Of a stretch of 17,333 nt of DNA, positions 1-8,234 are shown piece by piece. The DNA lies in assembly GCA_946401765.1 (NCBI GenBank), contig CAMIVJ010000012.1, forward strand, positions 1 through 17,333, read 5' to 3'. The number at the start of each line of letters is the position of its first letter. The first letter of the stretch is position 1. The notes under the pieces were generated by a model, which saw only the letters and a program-made list of their open reading frames with translations, made no database searches and was not told the DNA's origin. This DNA comes from an uncultured bacterium (lineage in GTDB: Bacteria > Verrucomicrobiota > Kiritimatiellia > RFP12 > UBA1067). The translations under genes were made by a program, and so were the position numbers.

Positions 1-2
1 GC

Positions 3-2555
3 GACCTTGCCGGCAATGGCACGTGGACGCAGACAAGCGGCTATCTGCATTTCGGCGGCGGCTGCACCATGGACGGACCGAAGACAGTTGATGTCTCGGG
101 CGGCGACGGATCGTTCATGTACGGCTGGAGCGGATCGGCCTACGGGAAGTTGAATCAGAAGGTGACTGTGGAGAACAGCACGGCCGCCGGAGCGGTCGGC
201 TTCGACCTCGGCGCATCCGCAACAATCACCGCCAATGACATTGAAGTGAACGGCGATGTGAGGACGCTGCGTCTGAGAAACCGCAACGATCCTTCCGTGG
301 TGGGCCGAATCGAAGGCCTTGAGCTGTCGGTCGTCAACGACGGATTCCGCGTTGGCACGGACGGTCTGCCGGCGAACTACGTGCTGGGCGCGGGCACGCA
401 CATCACGGCCGCCAACATGTGGATAGGAAACAGCGTGGACAGTCCGTACTCCATCCTCACCCTCGCGGAAGGCTCCCTGCTCGAAGTGGTCACCACATGC
501 GACATCGGCGACCGAGAGGGCAACGGCACGCAATACGACTACCGCCTCGTTGTGGACGGCGGCACGCTCAGGCAGACAGGCACGAAGCGGCTGAAGCTCG
601 GCTACAGGTCGAATGCGTCGTACGTCGACTTCAAAAGCGGCGTGATGGACCTCTACGGCATCCAGTGTCAGGACAGGTGGGTTTCGCCCACGAACTACGT
701 GGAGAAGTTCACGATGGACGGCGGCACGCTGATCATCGGCGCGGGCGGCATCTGCGCATGGACCCACTTCGAGCCGTTCGTGCAGCTCAACAACGGCGTT
801 GTCAACTGTTCCACCGACTGGGTGGTGGAGCAGATGCGCGCCGTCTCGTTCGGCGACAGGTCGGGCGGACACGTCGACTTCGACATCGGCGACAAGACGA
901 TCGACTGGCGCACGGGTCTTATCGGCGCCGCCGATGTCACCCTCAAGGGCAATGGCACATTCAAGTCCGGCATTGGAGTGAAAAACGACCAGGGGGCCGA
1001 AACGATTCGCTTCCAGGGCGTCACCACCGGCAACTGGACGATCGAGAACACCGGCGTGAACGATCTCTATGGCTCGTCCGGCTTCCACGGCGGATTGCAC
1101 CTGAAGGAGGACATCCTGGCCAACATCCGCATCGGAGGCTCGAACCTCGTGGACGTGGTGTTCCTGCAGACAGGCGCGGACAAGTTTGCCGAGGCCTGCG
1201 CGCTGCAGGGCGCATGTCCCTTCGCCTGCAACGACCTCACGATGCTGAATGCGAAAGAAAGTGCGGCGAACTTCAGCAACGGCAACGTCATCTGGCAGGG
1301 GCAGTTCTATGCCGACACGGCGGGCACGTGGACCTTCGCGGGCGGCTACGACGACTCCGTTCGCATCGACGTTGACGGGCAGAAGGTGATGGAGCATACC
1401 ACGTGGAACACGGTGGCCAAGGGTACGGTCGATCTTACGGTGGGCTGGCACGACTTCCGCATCGTGCAGTACCAGGCGGGCGGCGGCTGGGGCGCCGAGC
1501 CGGCCGGATGGAAAGGCGTGATGAACGTTGGCTTCGCGAAGAGCGCGGTGGACAACACCGACGCCGCAAACTACCTGAAGTTCGACGCCGAGAACCTGCC
1601 TCTCCGAAATGGTCCCGTGACGGGCGGCGGCGGTACCGTGAACTGGCATGTGGTGCATGAGAAAGACGACTGGAACACGCGCACGGACTGGACGTTCGAA
1701 GCCGTGACGAACTCGATCAGCATGCTCGACATATACAACGTCGTGCTGCCCGAGACGATCGGCAACTCCGTGCACATGTTCGACGGCTGGGTGTTCGTGC
1801 CCGTTGTGAAGTCCGGCGACTGGGCCGTGTACGCCGACTTCGACGACCGCGCATCGCTCAAAATCGACGGCGTCGATTCCGGTGCCAATGGCGACAACAA
1901 CGACGCGGGGCACAACGGCTCCATTCCGGGCGTGACGCCCGGCTGGCACCGCTTCGAGATGCGCGTGTGCGACACGGGCGGGAACTGGGGCCCCTGGAAC
2001 GGCACAGCGGGCCAGGCGAAGAATCCGGCGATCAAGATCACCGTGAACGGAGCGACGTACAACTTCAACGAGAAGAACTTCCGTTTCTCGCATCTGAAGC
2101 CGGTGGAGTACGCGGGCCTTGACGGCGAGATAAGGCTCGACGCGGGTTCGACGCTCGTGAACAACGCGGCGAAGGCGTGTCCCGTTTGGGGCACGCTCGC
2201 GGGCACGGGCACTCTTGCGGGGCCGTACGCGTTTGCAGGCGAGTCCAACGCCTGGGCGGTGACGGGCGACAGCGCAGATCGGGAGCTAGAGCGCGTGAAC
2301 ATCGCCGACGCGTCGGCCGAGACGTTCCGCGGTCTCAAGATGGTGAAGGCGAGGTTCGACGCTAAGCCGAAGTGCTCGTCGTACTATCTCACCGAGGCTG
2401 TCGCGGGTCTCATGGCCGCCGACGTCGAGGGCATTGCCGTGGAGGTGACGGACGGGGAGAAGGACTATTCGGACAAGTTCTCGCTCTCTGTCGAGAACGG
2501 ACGCCTCGTGCTCAAGAACAAGAGTCCCGTCGGCACGGTATTCTTCCTGCGCTAA
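3..2555 (+). CDS. Large secreted beta-repeat protein with two PA14-like segments, 5'-truncated
   Basis: The reading frame is open from the first complete codon of the window, so the N-terminus and any signal peptide lie upstream; 850 residues are visible. The visible N-terminal 400 residues are Gly/Asn/Thr-rich with repeated 'GGTL' and 'DGGTL' strands, typical of autotransporter-associated beta-strand (passenger-like) proteins. Two segments look like PA14/beta-sandwich carbohydrate-binding modules: visible residues about 423-513 (GQFYADTAGTWTF, then DDSVRIDVDG and GWHDFRI) and about 593-700 (GDWAVYADFDDRASLKIDG, then GWHRFEMRV). The C-terminus has another strand-rich stretch (GTLAGTGTLAG) and ends in GTVFFLR. 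No C-terminal beta-barrel autotransporter domain is present, so the mode of surface attachment is unknown. A role in binding glycans or as a surface adhesin is inferred from the module types. An internal ATG at 69 exists but is not the start, because the frame and the repeat character continue upstream of it. Confidence 0.85.
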   Translation, partial: DLAGNGTWTQTSGYLHFGGGCTMDGPKTVDVSGGDGSFMYGWSGSAYGKLNQKVTVENSTAAGAVGFDLGASATITANDIEVNGDVRTLRLRNRNDPSVVGRIEGLELSVVNDGFRVGTDGLPANYVLGAGTHITAANMWIGNSVDSPYSILTLAEGSLLEVVTTCDIGDREGNGTQYDYRLVVDGGTLRQTGTKRLKLGYRSNASYVDFKSGVMDLYGIQCQDRWVSPTNYVEKFTMDGGTLIIGAGGICAWTHFEPFVQLNNGVVNCSTDWVVEQMRAVSFGDRSGGHVDFDIGDKTIDWRTGLIGAADVTLKGNGTFKSGIGVKNDQGAETIRFQGVTTGNWTIENTGVNDLYGSSGFHGGLHLKEDILANIRIGGSNLVDVVFLQTGADKFAEACALQGACPFACNDLTMLNAKESAANFSNGNVIWQGQFYADTAGTWTFAGGYDDSVRIDVDGQKVMEHTTWNTVAKGTVDLTVGWHDFRIVQYQAGGGWGAEPAGWKGVMNVGFAKSAVDNTDAANYLKFDAENLPLRNGPVTGGGGTVNWHVVHEKDDWNTRTDWTFEAVTNSISMLDIYNVVLPETIGNSVHMFDGWVFVPVVKSGDWAVYADFDDRASLKIDGVDSGANGDNNDAGHNGSIPGVTPGWHRFEMRVCDTGGNWGPWNGTAGQAKNPAIKITVNGATYNFNEKNFRFSHLKPVEYAGLDGEIRLDAGSTLVNNAAKACPVWGTLAGTGTLAGPYAFAGESNAWAVTGDSADRELERVNIADASAETFRGLKMVKARFDAKPKCSSYYLTEAVAGLMAADVEGIAVEVTDGEKDYSDKFSLSVENGRLVLKNKSPVGTVFFLR

Positions 2556-2750
2556 AAGAGCGTTTGCCGCGACGAAGAGGCGCGTGCCAGATTGCGCTGA
2601 ACACTGATGAGGATTGCAGGTCTTTCGCCCGCAGTTCTCTCGGTGTCAATCGCGAGTTATTGGCGCTTGGCATTTCGCTGTTGACTGCGACGGCTATGAT
2701 ATTGTACAATAACGTGCAGAGAAAATTATTCCAACTTTCAAGGAGTGGCT
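2556..2750. other. Intergenic spacer between two large secreted-protein genes
   Basis: This 195-bp non-coding stretch separates the two large secreted-protein genes. The downstream end holds a sigma70-like promoter and a ribosome binding site. The first 120 bp hold nothing recognisable: no clear stem-loop followed by a T tract, so no intrinsic terminator can be assigned to the upstream gene. Open frames that cross the spacer do not look like protein families and are taken as chance frames of the GC-rich flanks. Confidence 0.6.
2681..2710 (+). promoter_or_regulatory. Sigma70-like promoter of the LamG/duplicated-module protein gene
   Basis: A -35 box TTGACT (2681-2686) and a -10 box TACAAT (2705-2710) are separated by 18 bp. 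Transcription would start near 2717 and give a leader of roughly 34 nt carrying AAGGAG (2740-2745) before the ATG at 2751. The local sequence is much more AT-rich than its surroundings. The -10 box is identical to the one proposed upstream of the aminotransferase gene. It probably drives the following secreted-protein cluster; how far the transcript runs cannot be seen. Confidence 0.65.
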
Positions 2751-5700
2751 ATGCACAGACCAGCAAGATCGTTGACGGCCTTTGTGCTTACGTCGTTGGC
2801 TGTTGTAACGGCGCAGGCGGAGCAGTTGTCGGTTTCCAGCGTGCTTGCGCACCGCTGGAGCTTCAACGGCGACTACGGCGACTCCGTTGGCGGTTCTGCC
2901 GCCGAGGCGATCGGCGACGTGGATTTCTCAGCCGACGAAAAAAGCGTGGTGCTGCCGGGCGGTCCGCGCAAATCGGGGTCGCTCGACCTTGGCGCCGGCA
3001 TTCTGCCCACCGACGGGCGTCCGTTCACGATCGAGATCTGGGCCGCGCAGATCAGTCCGCAAGCTCACTCTCGCATCTTCAGCTACCACGGCGATACGAC
3101 GGGTCCGCGCTTTACCATGACATGGACCATCGGAACGGACGTCCTGCGGGACGTCGTGCATATCAACAAGTCCGTAATGTCTCAGGCAGAAAGCACCATG
3201 GCGCCGTACGCCTTCAACGTAAAATACCACATTTCGATAACGGTCAAGCCCGACCACAAAGGCGGATGCTTCATGCGCTGGGCAAAGCGCAATCTGGCAA
3301 CGGGCGCTGTCGAGAAGTCGGGCTCGATGGAAGGAGCCTTCTATCCTCCGGACGAGATCGAGTCGGCAAGGTTCTTTATCGGCCAGTCGGACAGCAACAA
3401 TGACAACGACGCCAACGCGTCGTACGACGAGGTGCGCGTGTGGAACGGCGTGTTGAGCGATGAGCAGCTTTCGGCGAATGCGCTTGCCGGTCCCGACGCG
3501 CTTCCGGACGAAGTTGACGCCGCGACCAGCTTCTCGAAGGCCGTCTGGACAGGCGCCGCCAACGACGGCGACGTGGCGAACGCCGCCAACTGGCTCTGCA
3601 CCGACTACGCCGGCAACACTCTCGCCGGGGTTCTTCCGAACGCGCAGAGCGCCGTCTATCTCTCGGGCGAGCTCGCCCTCCAGATTCCAGCCTCAAAGCC
3701 CCTCAAGTGCGCAGAGCTCGTGTGCGAGAACGTGACGCTTGCGGCGGACAGCGACTGGCGCGGCCTTGATGCGGCGGAGATGAACGGCGTTGTCTCGCTC
3801 GCCGGCAACAACCTGTATGTACGCGGTCTTCCTGGCTCCTGCACGATCGACGGAACTACGGGGGCCGCGGAGCTTGTGGCCAACGGCGGGTTCGAGGACT
3901 GCACTCTTGCCAACGGCTGGTCGTACATGAACGACCCGGCCACAGTCTCCGACTGGAGCTTTGAGCGAAAAGCGGCCAAAAGCGGACCTGGCCTGACGAT
4001 GGCGAATTCGCCGTGGATCACCGGCGCACCGTCAGAAGGCAGAGTGGCCTGCTTCCTGCAAGACGATTGCCGCATCTACCAGACGATCACCGTGCCCAAG
4101 GACGGAACGTATGAGATTTCATTCTACTACGCCGCGAGGCCAAGCTACGGCGATGGACGCATCCACGCGGAGGTGGACGGCGTGGAGGCTGGCGCTGTGG
4201 ACTGCGGCACCGTGACCTCCGCAAGGCTCGCTCAGTTCCAGATGGACCTCACGGCAGGTTCGCATCAATTCGCCATACGCCACGAGCAGATGGGGCAGAA
4301 GAATTCTGGCTGGTACTGCGCCTGGGTGGATGCAGTCTCGATCATAATCATGCCGACCACTCCCGCCGAACTGCATGTGGACGTGGAGGAGGGCGCCACG
4401 CGCGAATTGACAGGCGCCTTGATAAAGAATTTCGCCAAGGTCGTCAAGGACGGCGCAGGCACGTTCGTGATGTCGAAGAACGGCCAGCAGTATTCCGGCG
4501 GAACTTCGGTGGCCGCCGGTACGCTCGGCATCGGCGCTCCTGCGGCGCTCTCTTCTGCCGAGAAGCCTGTAGAGGTGGCGCAGGGCGCAACGGCGAAGAT
4601 CATGCAGGGCGGCAGCGGCTGCGCGTATGACTTCGCGTTGAACGGCGGCAGACTGGCCATCGTGGGCGGCGATTTCTCCGGGCCTGCGGCCGATGCGGCG
4701 ACGAGCGGCACGGTGACGCTAGGCGAAGGGGCGCAGCTCCTCTTCGACGCCTCTGCGCCAGGTCTTGCGTACCTGCGCCTTGCGGCGGCGGAGATCGAGA
4801 CTGCGGGCGGCGGAAACGTGGAGAATGCCGTGGTTGTGACGGGCGTCACCTCATTTGAGATTGCAGAGGAGGACAATGGCGACGATGGCAAGGCCGTTAA
4901 GGTTGTGTTGTCTGCCGTTCCCGCCACGGCGGACTGGGTTGGTGGCGCGACGGGCGATGTGGACGCCACGGCCAGCTGGGTGTGCCGCAACGCGGGCGGC
5001 GGCCTGCTTGAGAACGTTCTGCCCGACGCGCGCACCGAGGTGCGCTTCGCAGGCGAGTTCGCGGCGCAGTTCCCGTCCGCCGCGCCGCGCAGTTTTGCGC
5101 GCGTTGTGTTTGGCGAGGGGGCTCGCCTTGCGGCGGACTGCGACTGGCGCGGGCTTGGCTCGTTCGACTTCTCTGGCACGCTCGACATCGCAGGCCACAA
5201 GCTGTACGTTGCCGACATTGCCGGTTCCGGAACTTTTACGAGCGAAGACGGCCGCGAGCTTGTTGCCAACGGCGGCTTCGAGGACTGCACGCTTTCAGGA
5301 AACTGGTCGTACATGAGCGCGGCGGTCAACGCAGCCGGGTGGATATACCAGGGTCCGGCGGCGAACAGCTGTCCAGGCCTTACGCGGGAGAATGGCATTT
5401 GGAAGAAGGTCGCGGCGCCGGAGGGCGCCATCGCATGCTTCCTGCAGAACGACTGCCGGATTTATCAGACGCTCAACGTGCCCGAGGCTGGAACATACCG
5501 CATGACGTTCTTCTACGGCGCGAGAGACAACTACGCCTATGGGCGCATCCACGCCGAGATCGACGGAACGGCAATTGGGAATGTGGATGTGGACGAGGTG
5601 CTTTCGGAGCGCTTTGCTCAGTTCACCGTTGACCTTGCCGCCGGTTCGCACACCGTCACGTTGCGTCAGGAGGTGTTCGAAGGGAAGGATCCCGGCTGGT

Positions 5701-6827
5701 TCTGCGCGTGGGTGGATGCAGTGTCGCTTAGGAAGGCCACGGGCGTTGGAGAACTTCATGTTGACGTTGAGGAAGGGCGCGAGGTCGTGAACGGGTCCGT
5801 TTCGCTTGCGGGCGCGCTGAAGCTCGTGAAGGATGGCGCGGGAACCTTCAGGGCCGACATGACTGCGCAGAAGCACTTCGGCGGAACCGATGTCAAGGCT
5901 GGCGCCTTCTTGATGCGTCCAAATGGACGTCCCGACATCGAGCACACGTTGGGATTGCCTGGAACTGACGTGTACGTCGATTCTGGCGCAGCGTTCGACT
6001 TGAACGGCTCCTATGCGATTGTCCACCAATTCGTCCTCAATGGCGGCACGATGAAAAATTCCCTGCCGCAAAACAATCCCGCCGCTTCGGCCACATTGTA
6101 CTTTATGAGCCTTGAGGCGGATTCTCAGATGCAGCTCGGCCAGGCGAGTGCGTTCATCGCGCCGGAATGGGGGCCTGTGCGTCTCGATCTACAGGGGCAC
6201 ACGCTCACGATCGACGGCTCTGTGCAGTTCTACGCGGCGAACGTGCAGGCCACGGAAGGGCGGATTGTGCTTGCCGGAAAAACGCATCTTGAGTTCAAGC
6301 AGGCGGCGAGCGACCTTCCCTCGGTCGTTCTGGAGGAGGGCGAGGGTGCGCGCGTGCGCGTGTGGCCCGAGCTGGCCAACGCCCCTGTTAGCATTGGGGA
6401 CTACATTGCCCGCGCCGCAGTGCCTGATGCCAACACAAGTTTCACAGGCGGCCTCAAGGTGCATGGAATCTTCAAACCGTTCACGGACGGATTCCGCGGC
6501 TGCGAGCTGCAGGACGGTGCAACGCTCGACCTCTCTGGCTGGGATGAGACGTTCTCCACGAAGAGCGGCAGCCTAGGCGAGGCAGAGGCGCTGACAACCG
6601 TCACGTTCGCAGACGGCGCGAACGTCAATGTGGAGCTCGGCAGCCGTGCGGATCTAGTCGCTCTCGCGCACAGCGAGGCGCCGTATCTGGTGACATGGAG
6701 CGCGGCGCCGGCGGACGTGACGTTCAATCTAAGCGAAAAGCTCGTGAAGAGAGGGTTCAGGGTTCGTCCCATGGACGAGGGGCTACTCCTCTACATGCTT
6801 GGCGGCACGACCATCTACGTGCGTTAG
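2751..6827 (+). CDS. Secreted LamG-like protein with duplicated jelly-roll / beta-strand-repeat module
   Basis: A 1358-aa protein. I chose the ATG at 2751 because AAGGAG lies 5 nt upstream; an in-frame GTG at 2745 overlaps that site and is rejected. Residues 1-23 form a signal peptide with a likely AQA|EQ cleavage site. Residues about 30-245 look like a LamG/concanavalin-like lectin fold (HRWSFNGDYGD near the start, SYDEVRVWNGVLSDEQL near the end). A large module then occurs twice, at residues 266-595 and 729-1055. Each copy has an NxxNW/S-type strand start, a CDWRGL or SDWRGL strand, an NGGFEDCTL jelly-roll (DUF642/CBM-like) domain ending in CAWVDAVS, an ELHVDVEEG linker, and an autotransporter-associated beta-strand repeat with KDGAGTF and GGT. 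The C-terminal 300 residues are beta-rich and end in GTTIYVR. No beta-barrel, LPXTG or PEP-CTERM anchor is recognisable. It is probably a surface or extracellular glycan-binding protein; that role is inferred. The 46-bp A-rich spacer to the next gene suggests co-transcription with the oxidoreductase. Confidence 0.88.
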   Translation: MHRPARSLTAFVLTSLAVVTAQAEQLSVSSVLAHRWSFNGDYGDSVGGSAAEAIGDVDFSADEKSVVLPGGPRKSGSLDLGAGILPTDGRPFTIEIWAAQISPQAHSRIFSYHGDTTGPRFTMTWTIGTDVLRDVVHINKSVMSQAESTMAPYAFNVKYHISITVKPDHKGGCFMRWAKRNLATGAVEKSGSMEGAFYPPDEIESARFFIGQSDSNNDNDANASYDEVRVWNGVLSDEQLSANALAGPDALPDEVDAATSFSKAVWTGAANDGDVANAANWLCTDYAGNTLAGVLPNAQSAVYLSGELALQIPASKPLKCAELVCENVTLAADSDWRGLDAAEMNGVVSLAGNNLYVRGLPGSCTIDGTTGAAELVANGGFEDCTLANGWSYMNDPATVSDWSFERKAAKSGPGLTMANSPWITGAPSEGRVACFLQDDCRIYQTITVPKDGTYEISFYYAARPSYGDGRIHAEVDGVEAGAVDCGTVTSARLAQFQMDLTAGSHQFAIRHEQMGQKNSGWYCAWVDAVSIIIMPTTPAELHVDVEEGATRELTGALIKNFAKVVKDGAGTFVMSKNGQQYSGGTSVAAGTLGIGAPAALSSAEKPVEVAQGATAKIMQGGSGCAYDFALNGGRLAIVGGDFSGPAADAATSGTVTLGEGAQLLFDASAPGLAYLRLAAAEIETAGGGNVENAVVVTGVTSFEIAEEDNGDDGKAVKVVLSAVPATADWVGGATGDVDATASWVCRNAGGGLLENVLPDARTEVRFAGEFAAQFPSAAPRSFARVVFGEGARLAADCDWRGLGSFDFSGTLDIAGHKLYVADIAGSGTFTSEDGRELVANGGFEDCTLSGNWSYMSAAVNAAGWIYQGPAANSCPGLTRENGIWKKVAAPEGAIACFLQNDCRIYQTLNVPEAGTYRMTFFYGARDNYAYGRIHAEIDGTAIGNVDVDEVLSERFAQFTVDLAAGSHTVTLRQEVFEGKDPGWFCAWVDAVSLRKATGVGELHVDVEEGREVVNGSVSLAGALKLVKDGAGTFRADMTAQKHFGGTDVKAGAFLMRPNGRPDIEHTLGLPGTDVYVDSGAAFDLNGSYAIVHQFVLNGGTMKNSLPQNNPAASATLYFMSLEADSQMQLGQASAFIAPEWGPVRLDLQGHTLTIDGSVQFYAANVQATEGRIVLAGKTHLEFKQAASDLPSVVLEEGEGARVRVWPELANAPVSIGDYIARAAVPDANTSFTGGLKVHGIFKPFTDGFRGCELQDGATLDLSGWDETFSTKSGSLGEAEALTTVTFADGANVNVELGSRADLVALAHSEAPYLVTWSAAPADVTFNLSEKLVKRGFRVRPMDEGLLLYMLGGTTIYVR
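3546..4535 (+). repeat. Copy 1 of the internal duplicated module
   Basis: This stretch encodes residues 266-595 of the LamG-like secreted protein. It is matched block by block by copy 2. The NGGFED motif is at residues 378-383 here and at 840-845 in copy 2, an offset of 462. The KDGAGTF motif begins at residue 566 here and at residue 1027 in copy 2, an offset of 461. The jelly-roll part keeps long stretches of near-identical nucleotide sequence between copies, whereas the outer strands have diverged. Confidence 0.85.
4935..5915 (+). repeat. Copy 2 of the internal duplicated module
   Basis: This stretch encodes residues 729-1055. Conserved landmarks relative to copy 1 are CDWRGL, ELVANGGFEDCTL, NWSYM, ACFLQNDCRIYQT, GRIHAEIDG, FCAWVDAVS, ELHVDVEEG and KDGAGTF. 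A spacer of about 133 residues without a clear counterpart separates the copies. The cysteines of the NDCRIYQ and FCAWVD blocks are kept in both copies and may form structural pairs; the pairing is inference. Confidence 0.85.
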
Positions 6828-6876
6828 GATTTTCACATTCAAAGCAAAAAAGCAAAGTCAAATCAAGGAGAGAATG

Positions 6877-8169
6877 ATGCAGAAGACAAGCAGACGTTCG
6901 TTTCTGGCGAAGGCCGGCAGTGCGGTGGCGCTGCCGTGGCTTGTGCCGGCGTCAGCGTTGGGGCTGGACGGCAAGGTGGCGCCGTCCAACCGCATAGTGG
7001 TGGCGGGAATCGGCCTGGGCCGCAGAGGCGGAGGGGTGTTCCGCAGCTGGGTGCTGCCGGAGAAGGACGTCCAGTTTGTGGCGATCTGCGATGTGTGGAA
7101 GGGCCGCCGCGACAGCATCAAGGCCGCGGCCGATGCGCATTACGGCAACAAGGACTGCAAGACGTACATCGACATGCGCGAGATGCTGGAGCGCAAGGAC
7201 ATCGACGCCGTGCACATCGCGACTGGCGACCGCTGGCACGCGCCGGCGTCGATCCTCGCCATGCGCGCCGGCAAGGACGTGTACTGCGAGAAGCCGTCGT
7301 CGATGACGGTTCAGGAGGGGCAGGCCGTCGTCGCCACCGCCAGGCAGTACGGTCGCATCTATCAGGCCGGAATGCAGCGCCTGAGCGAGCCGAACTTCAT
7401 CGTCTGCAACGAGCTGCTGCGCCTCGGCCGCCTCGGCGAGGTGAAGAAGGTGTACGCGCATCTCTACTTCGGCACTCCGCTCTACCTGCAGCGCAAGTGG
7501 CTGCCTGCGGAGAAGCAGCCGCCGCGCGAGGAGGTCGACTGGGATGCCTGGCTCGGACCGTGCCCCTGGCGTCCCTACAACCACAGCTACCTCACGAACT
7601 GGGTGAAGTACTACGACTTCGGCACAAGCATCATCGGCGACTGGTGCTCCCACACCTACGCGCAGTGCCACGACGCACTCGGCATGGAGGCTACGTCGCC
7701 CGTGTTCTATCCGGCGATGAACATGGCCGAGCCGAACGGCATGGCGCTCCGTTTCGCGAACGGCGTGGAGATGATCGCAGAGCAGCGCGGCTGGCGCGGA
7801 ACTTGCGGAGTGAGGTATGTGGGCAGCGAGGGATGGGTGGCGTGCGCCGACGGCTATACGCGGCCCGACGTGTCGCGTCCGTCGCTTCTCGCGGACTACA
7901 ACAAGATTCTCGCCGACTACTGCGCTCGCACGGGCTACACCACCGAGAACCACATGCGCCAGTTCTTCAACTCGGTGAAGTCGCGCAACAAGACCGTGGC
8001 GAATCCCGTGCTCATGCACCGCTCCATGACATCCACGCACTGCGCCAACATAGCGCAGTGGCTCAACCGCGACATGCACTGGGACCCCGTGAAGGAGCAG
8101 TTCATCAACGACCCCGAGGCGAACCGCATGCTCTACCGTGCGCATCGTCCGGGATGGCAGATAATCTAG
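6877..8169 (+). CDS. Tat-exported Gfo/Idh/MocA-family oxidoreductase
   Basis: A 430-aa NAD(P)-dependent sugar oxidoreductase family member. The N-terminus carries a twin-arginine signal (SRRSFL at residues 5-10, then a hydrophobic stretch ending near PASALG), so it is probably exported with bound cofactor. A Rossmann motif follows (VAGIGLGRRGGG, about residues 41-52), then a DVW second strand and the family CEKP signature (E138, K139, P140), where the lysine is the usual catalytic or substrate-contacting residue. The C-terminal domain has the WDAWLGP and W(N)RD(M)HWDP-type blocks typical of exported planctomycete/verrucomicrobial members. AAGGAG lies 6 nt before the ATG at 6877; an adjacent ATG at 6874 is only 3 nt away and is less likely. 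The gene lies next to a DUF1080 protein, which suggests oxidation of a glycoside at C3 or the reverse reaction. The substrate cannot be read from sequence, and some exported family members may have lost oxidoreductase activity. Confidence 0.9.
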   Translation: MQKTSRRSFLAKAGSAVALPWLVPASALGLDGKVAPSNRIVVAGIGLGRRGGGVFRSWVLPEKDVQFVAICDVWKGRRDSIKAAADAHYGNKDCKTYIDMREMLERKDIDAVHIATGDRWHAPASILAMRAGKDVYCEKPSSMTVQEGQAVVATARQYGRIYQAGMQRLSEPNFIVCNELLRLGRLGEVKKVYAHLYFGTPLYLQRKWLPAEKQPPREEVDWDAWLGPCPWRPYNHSYLTNWVKYYDFGTSIIGDWCSHTYAQCHDALGMEATSPVFYPAMNMAEPNGMALRFANGVEMIAEQRGWRGTCGVRYVGSEGWVACADGYTRPDVSRPSLLADYNKILADYCARTGYTTENHMRQFFNSVKSRNKTVANPVLMHRSMTSTHCANIAQWLNRDMHWDPVKEQFINDPEANRMLYRAHRPGWQII

Positions 8170-8229
8170 GGAATAGGTTATAGGGAATAGTGAATAAGTG
8201 AGAAGTAAGAAGTGACAAGCTAGAGGTAA
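8167..8229 (+). repeat. Degenerate heptamer tandem array in the spacer
   Basis: Nine consecutive 7-nt units can be read without any slip: TAGGGAA, TAGGTTA, TAGGGAA, TAGTGAA, TAAGTGA, GAAGTAA, GAAGTGA, CAAGCTA, GAGGTAA. The second base is A and the last base is A in every unit, and nearly every unit has G at the fourth position. The first unit begins with the TAG stop codon of the oxidoreductase, and the last full unit contains the GAGG that acts as Shine-Dalgarno for the gene at 8235. The array fills nearly the whole 65-bp spacer and is AT-rich and purine-rich against a GC-rich background. It resembles the short tandemly repeated heptamers (STRR) described in some cyanobacteria, without being the same sequence. 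Confidence 0.8.
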
Positions 8230-8234
8230 ACTAA

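Noticed and set aside
2372..3403. Open frame of 343 codons on the + strand bridging the two secreted-protein genes
   Set aside because: It overlaps both genes in another frame, is Arg-rich without any domain, and crosses the promoter region. It is a chance frame.
4265..5431. Open frame of 388 codons on the - strand inside the duplicated-module gene
   Set aside because: It is Ser/Pro/Ala-rich with no motif and lies wholly opposite strong coding sequence with visible protein repeats.
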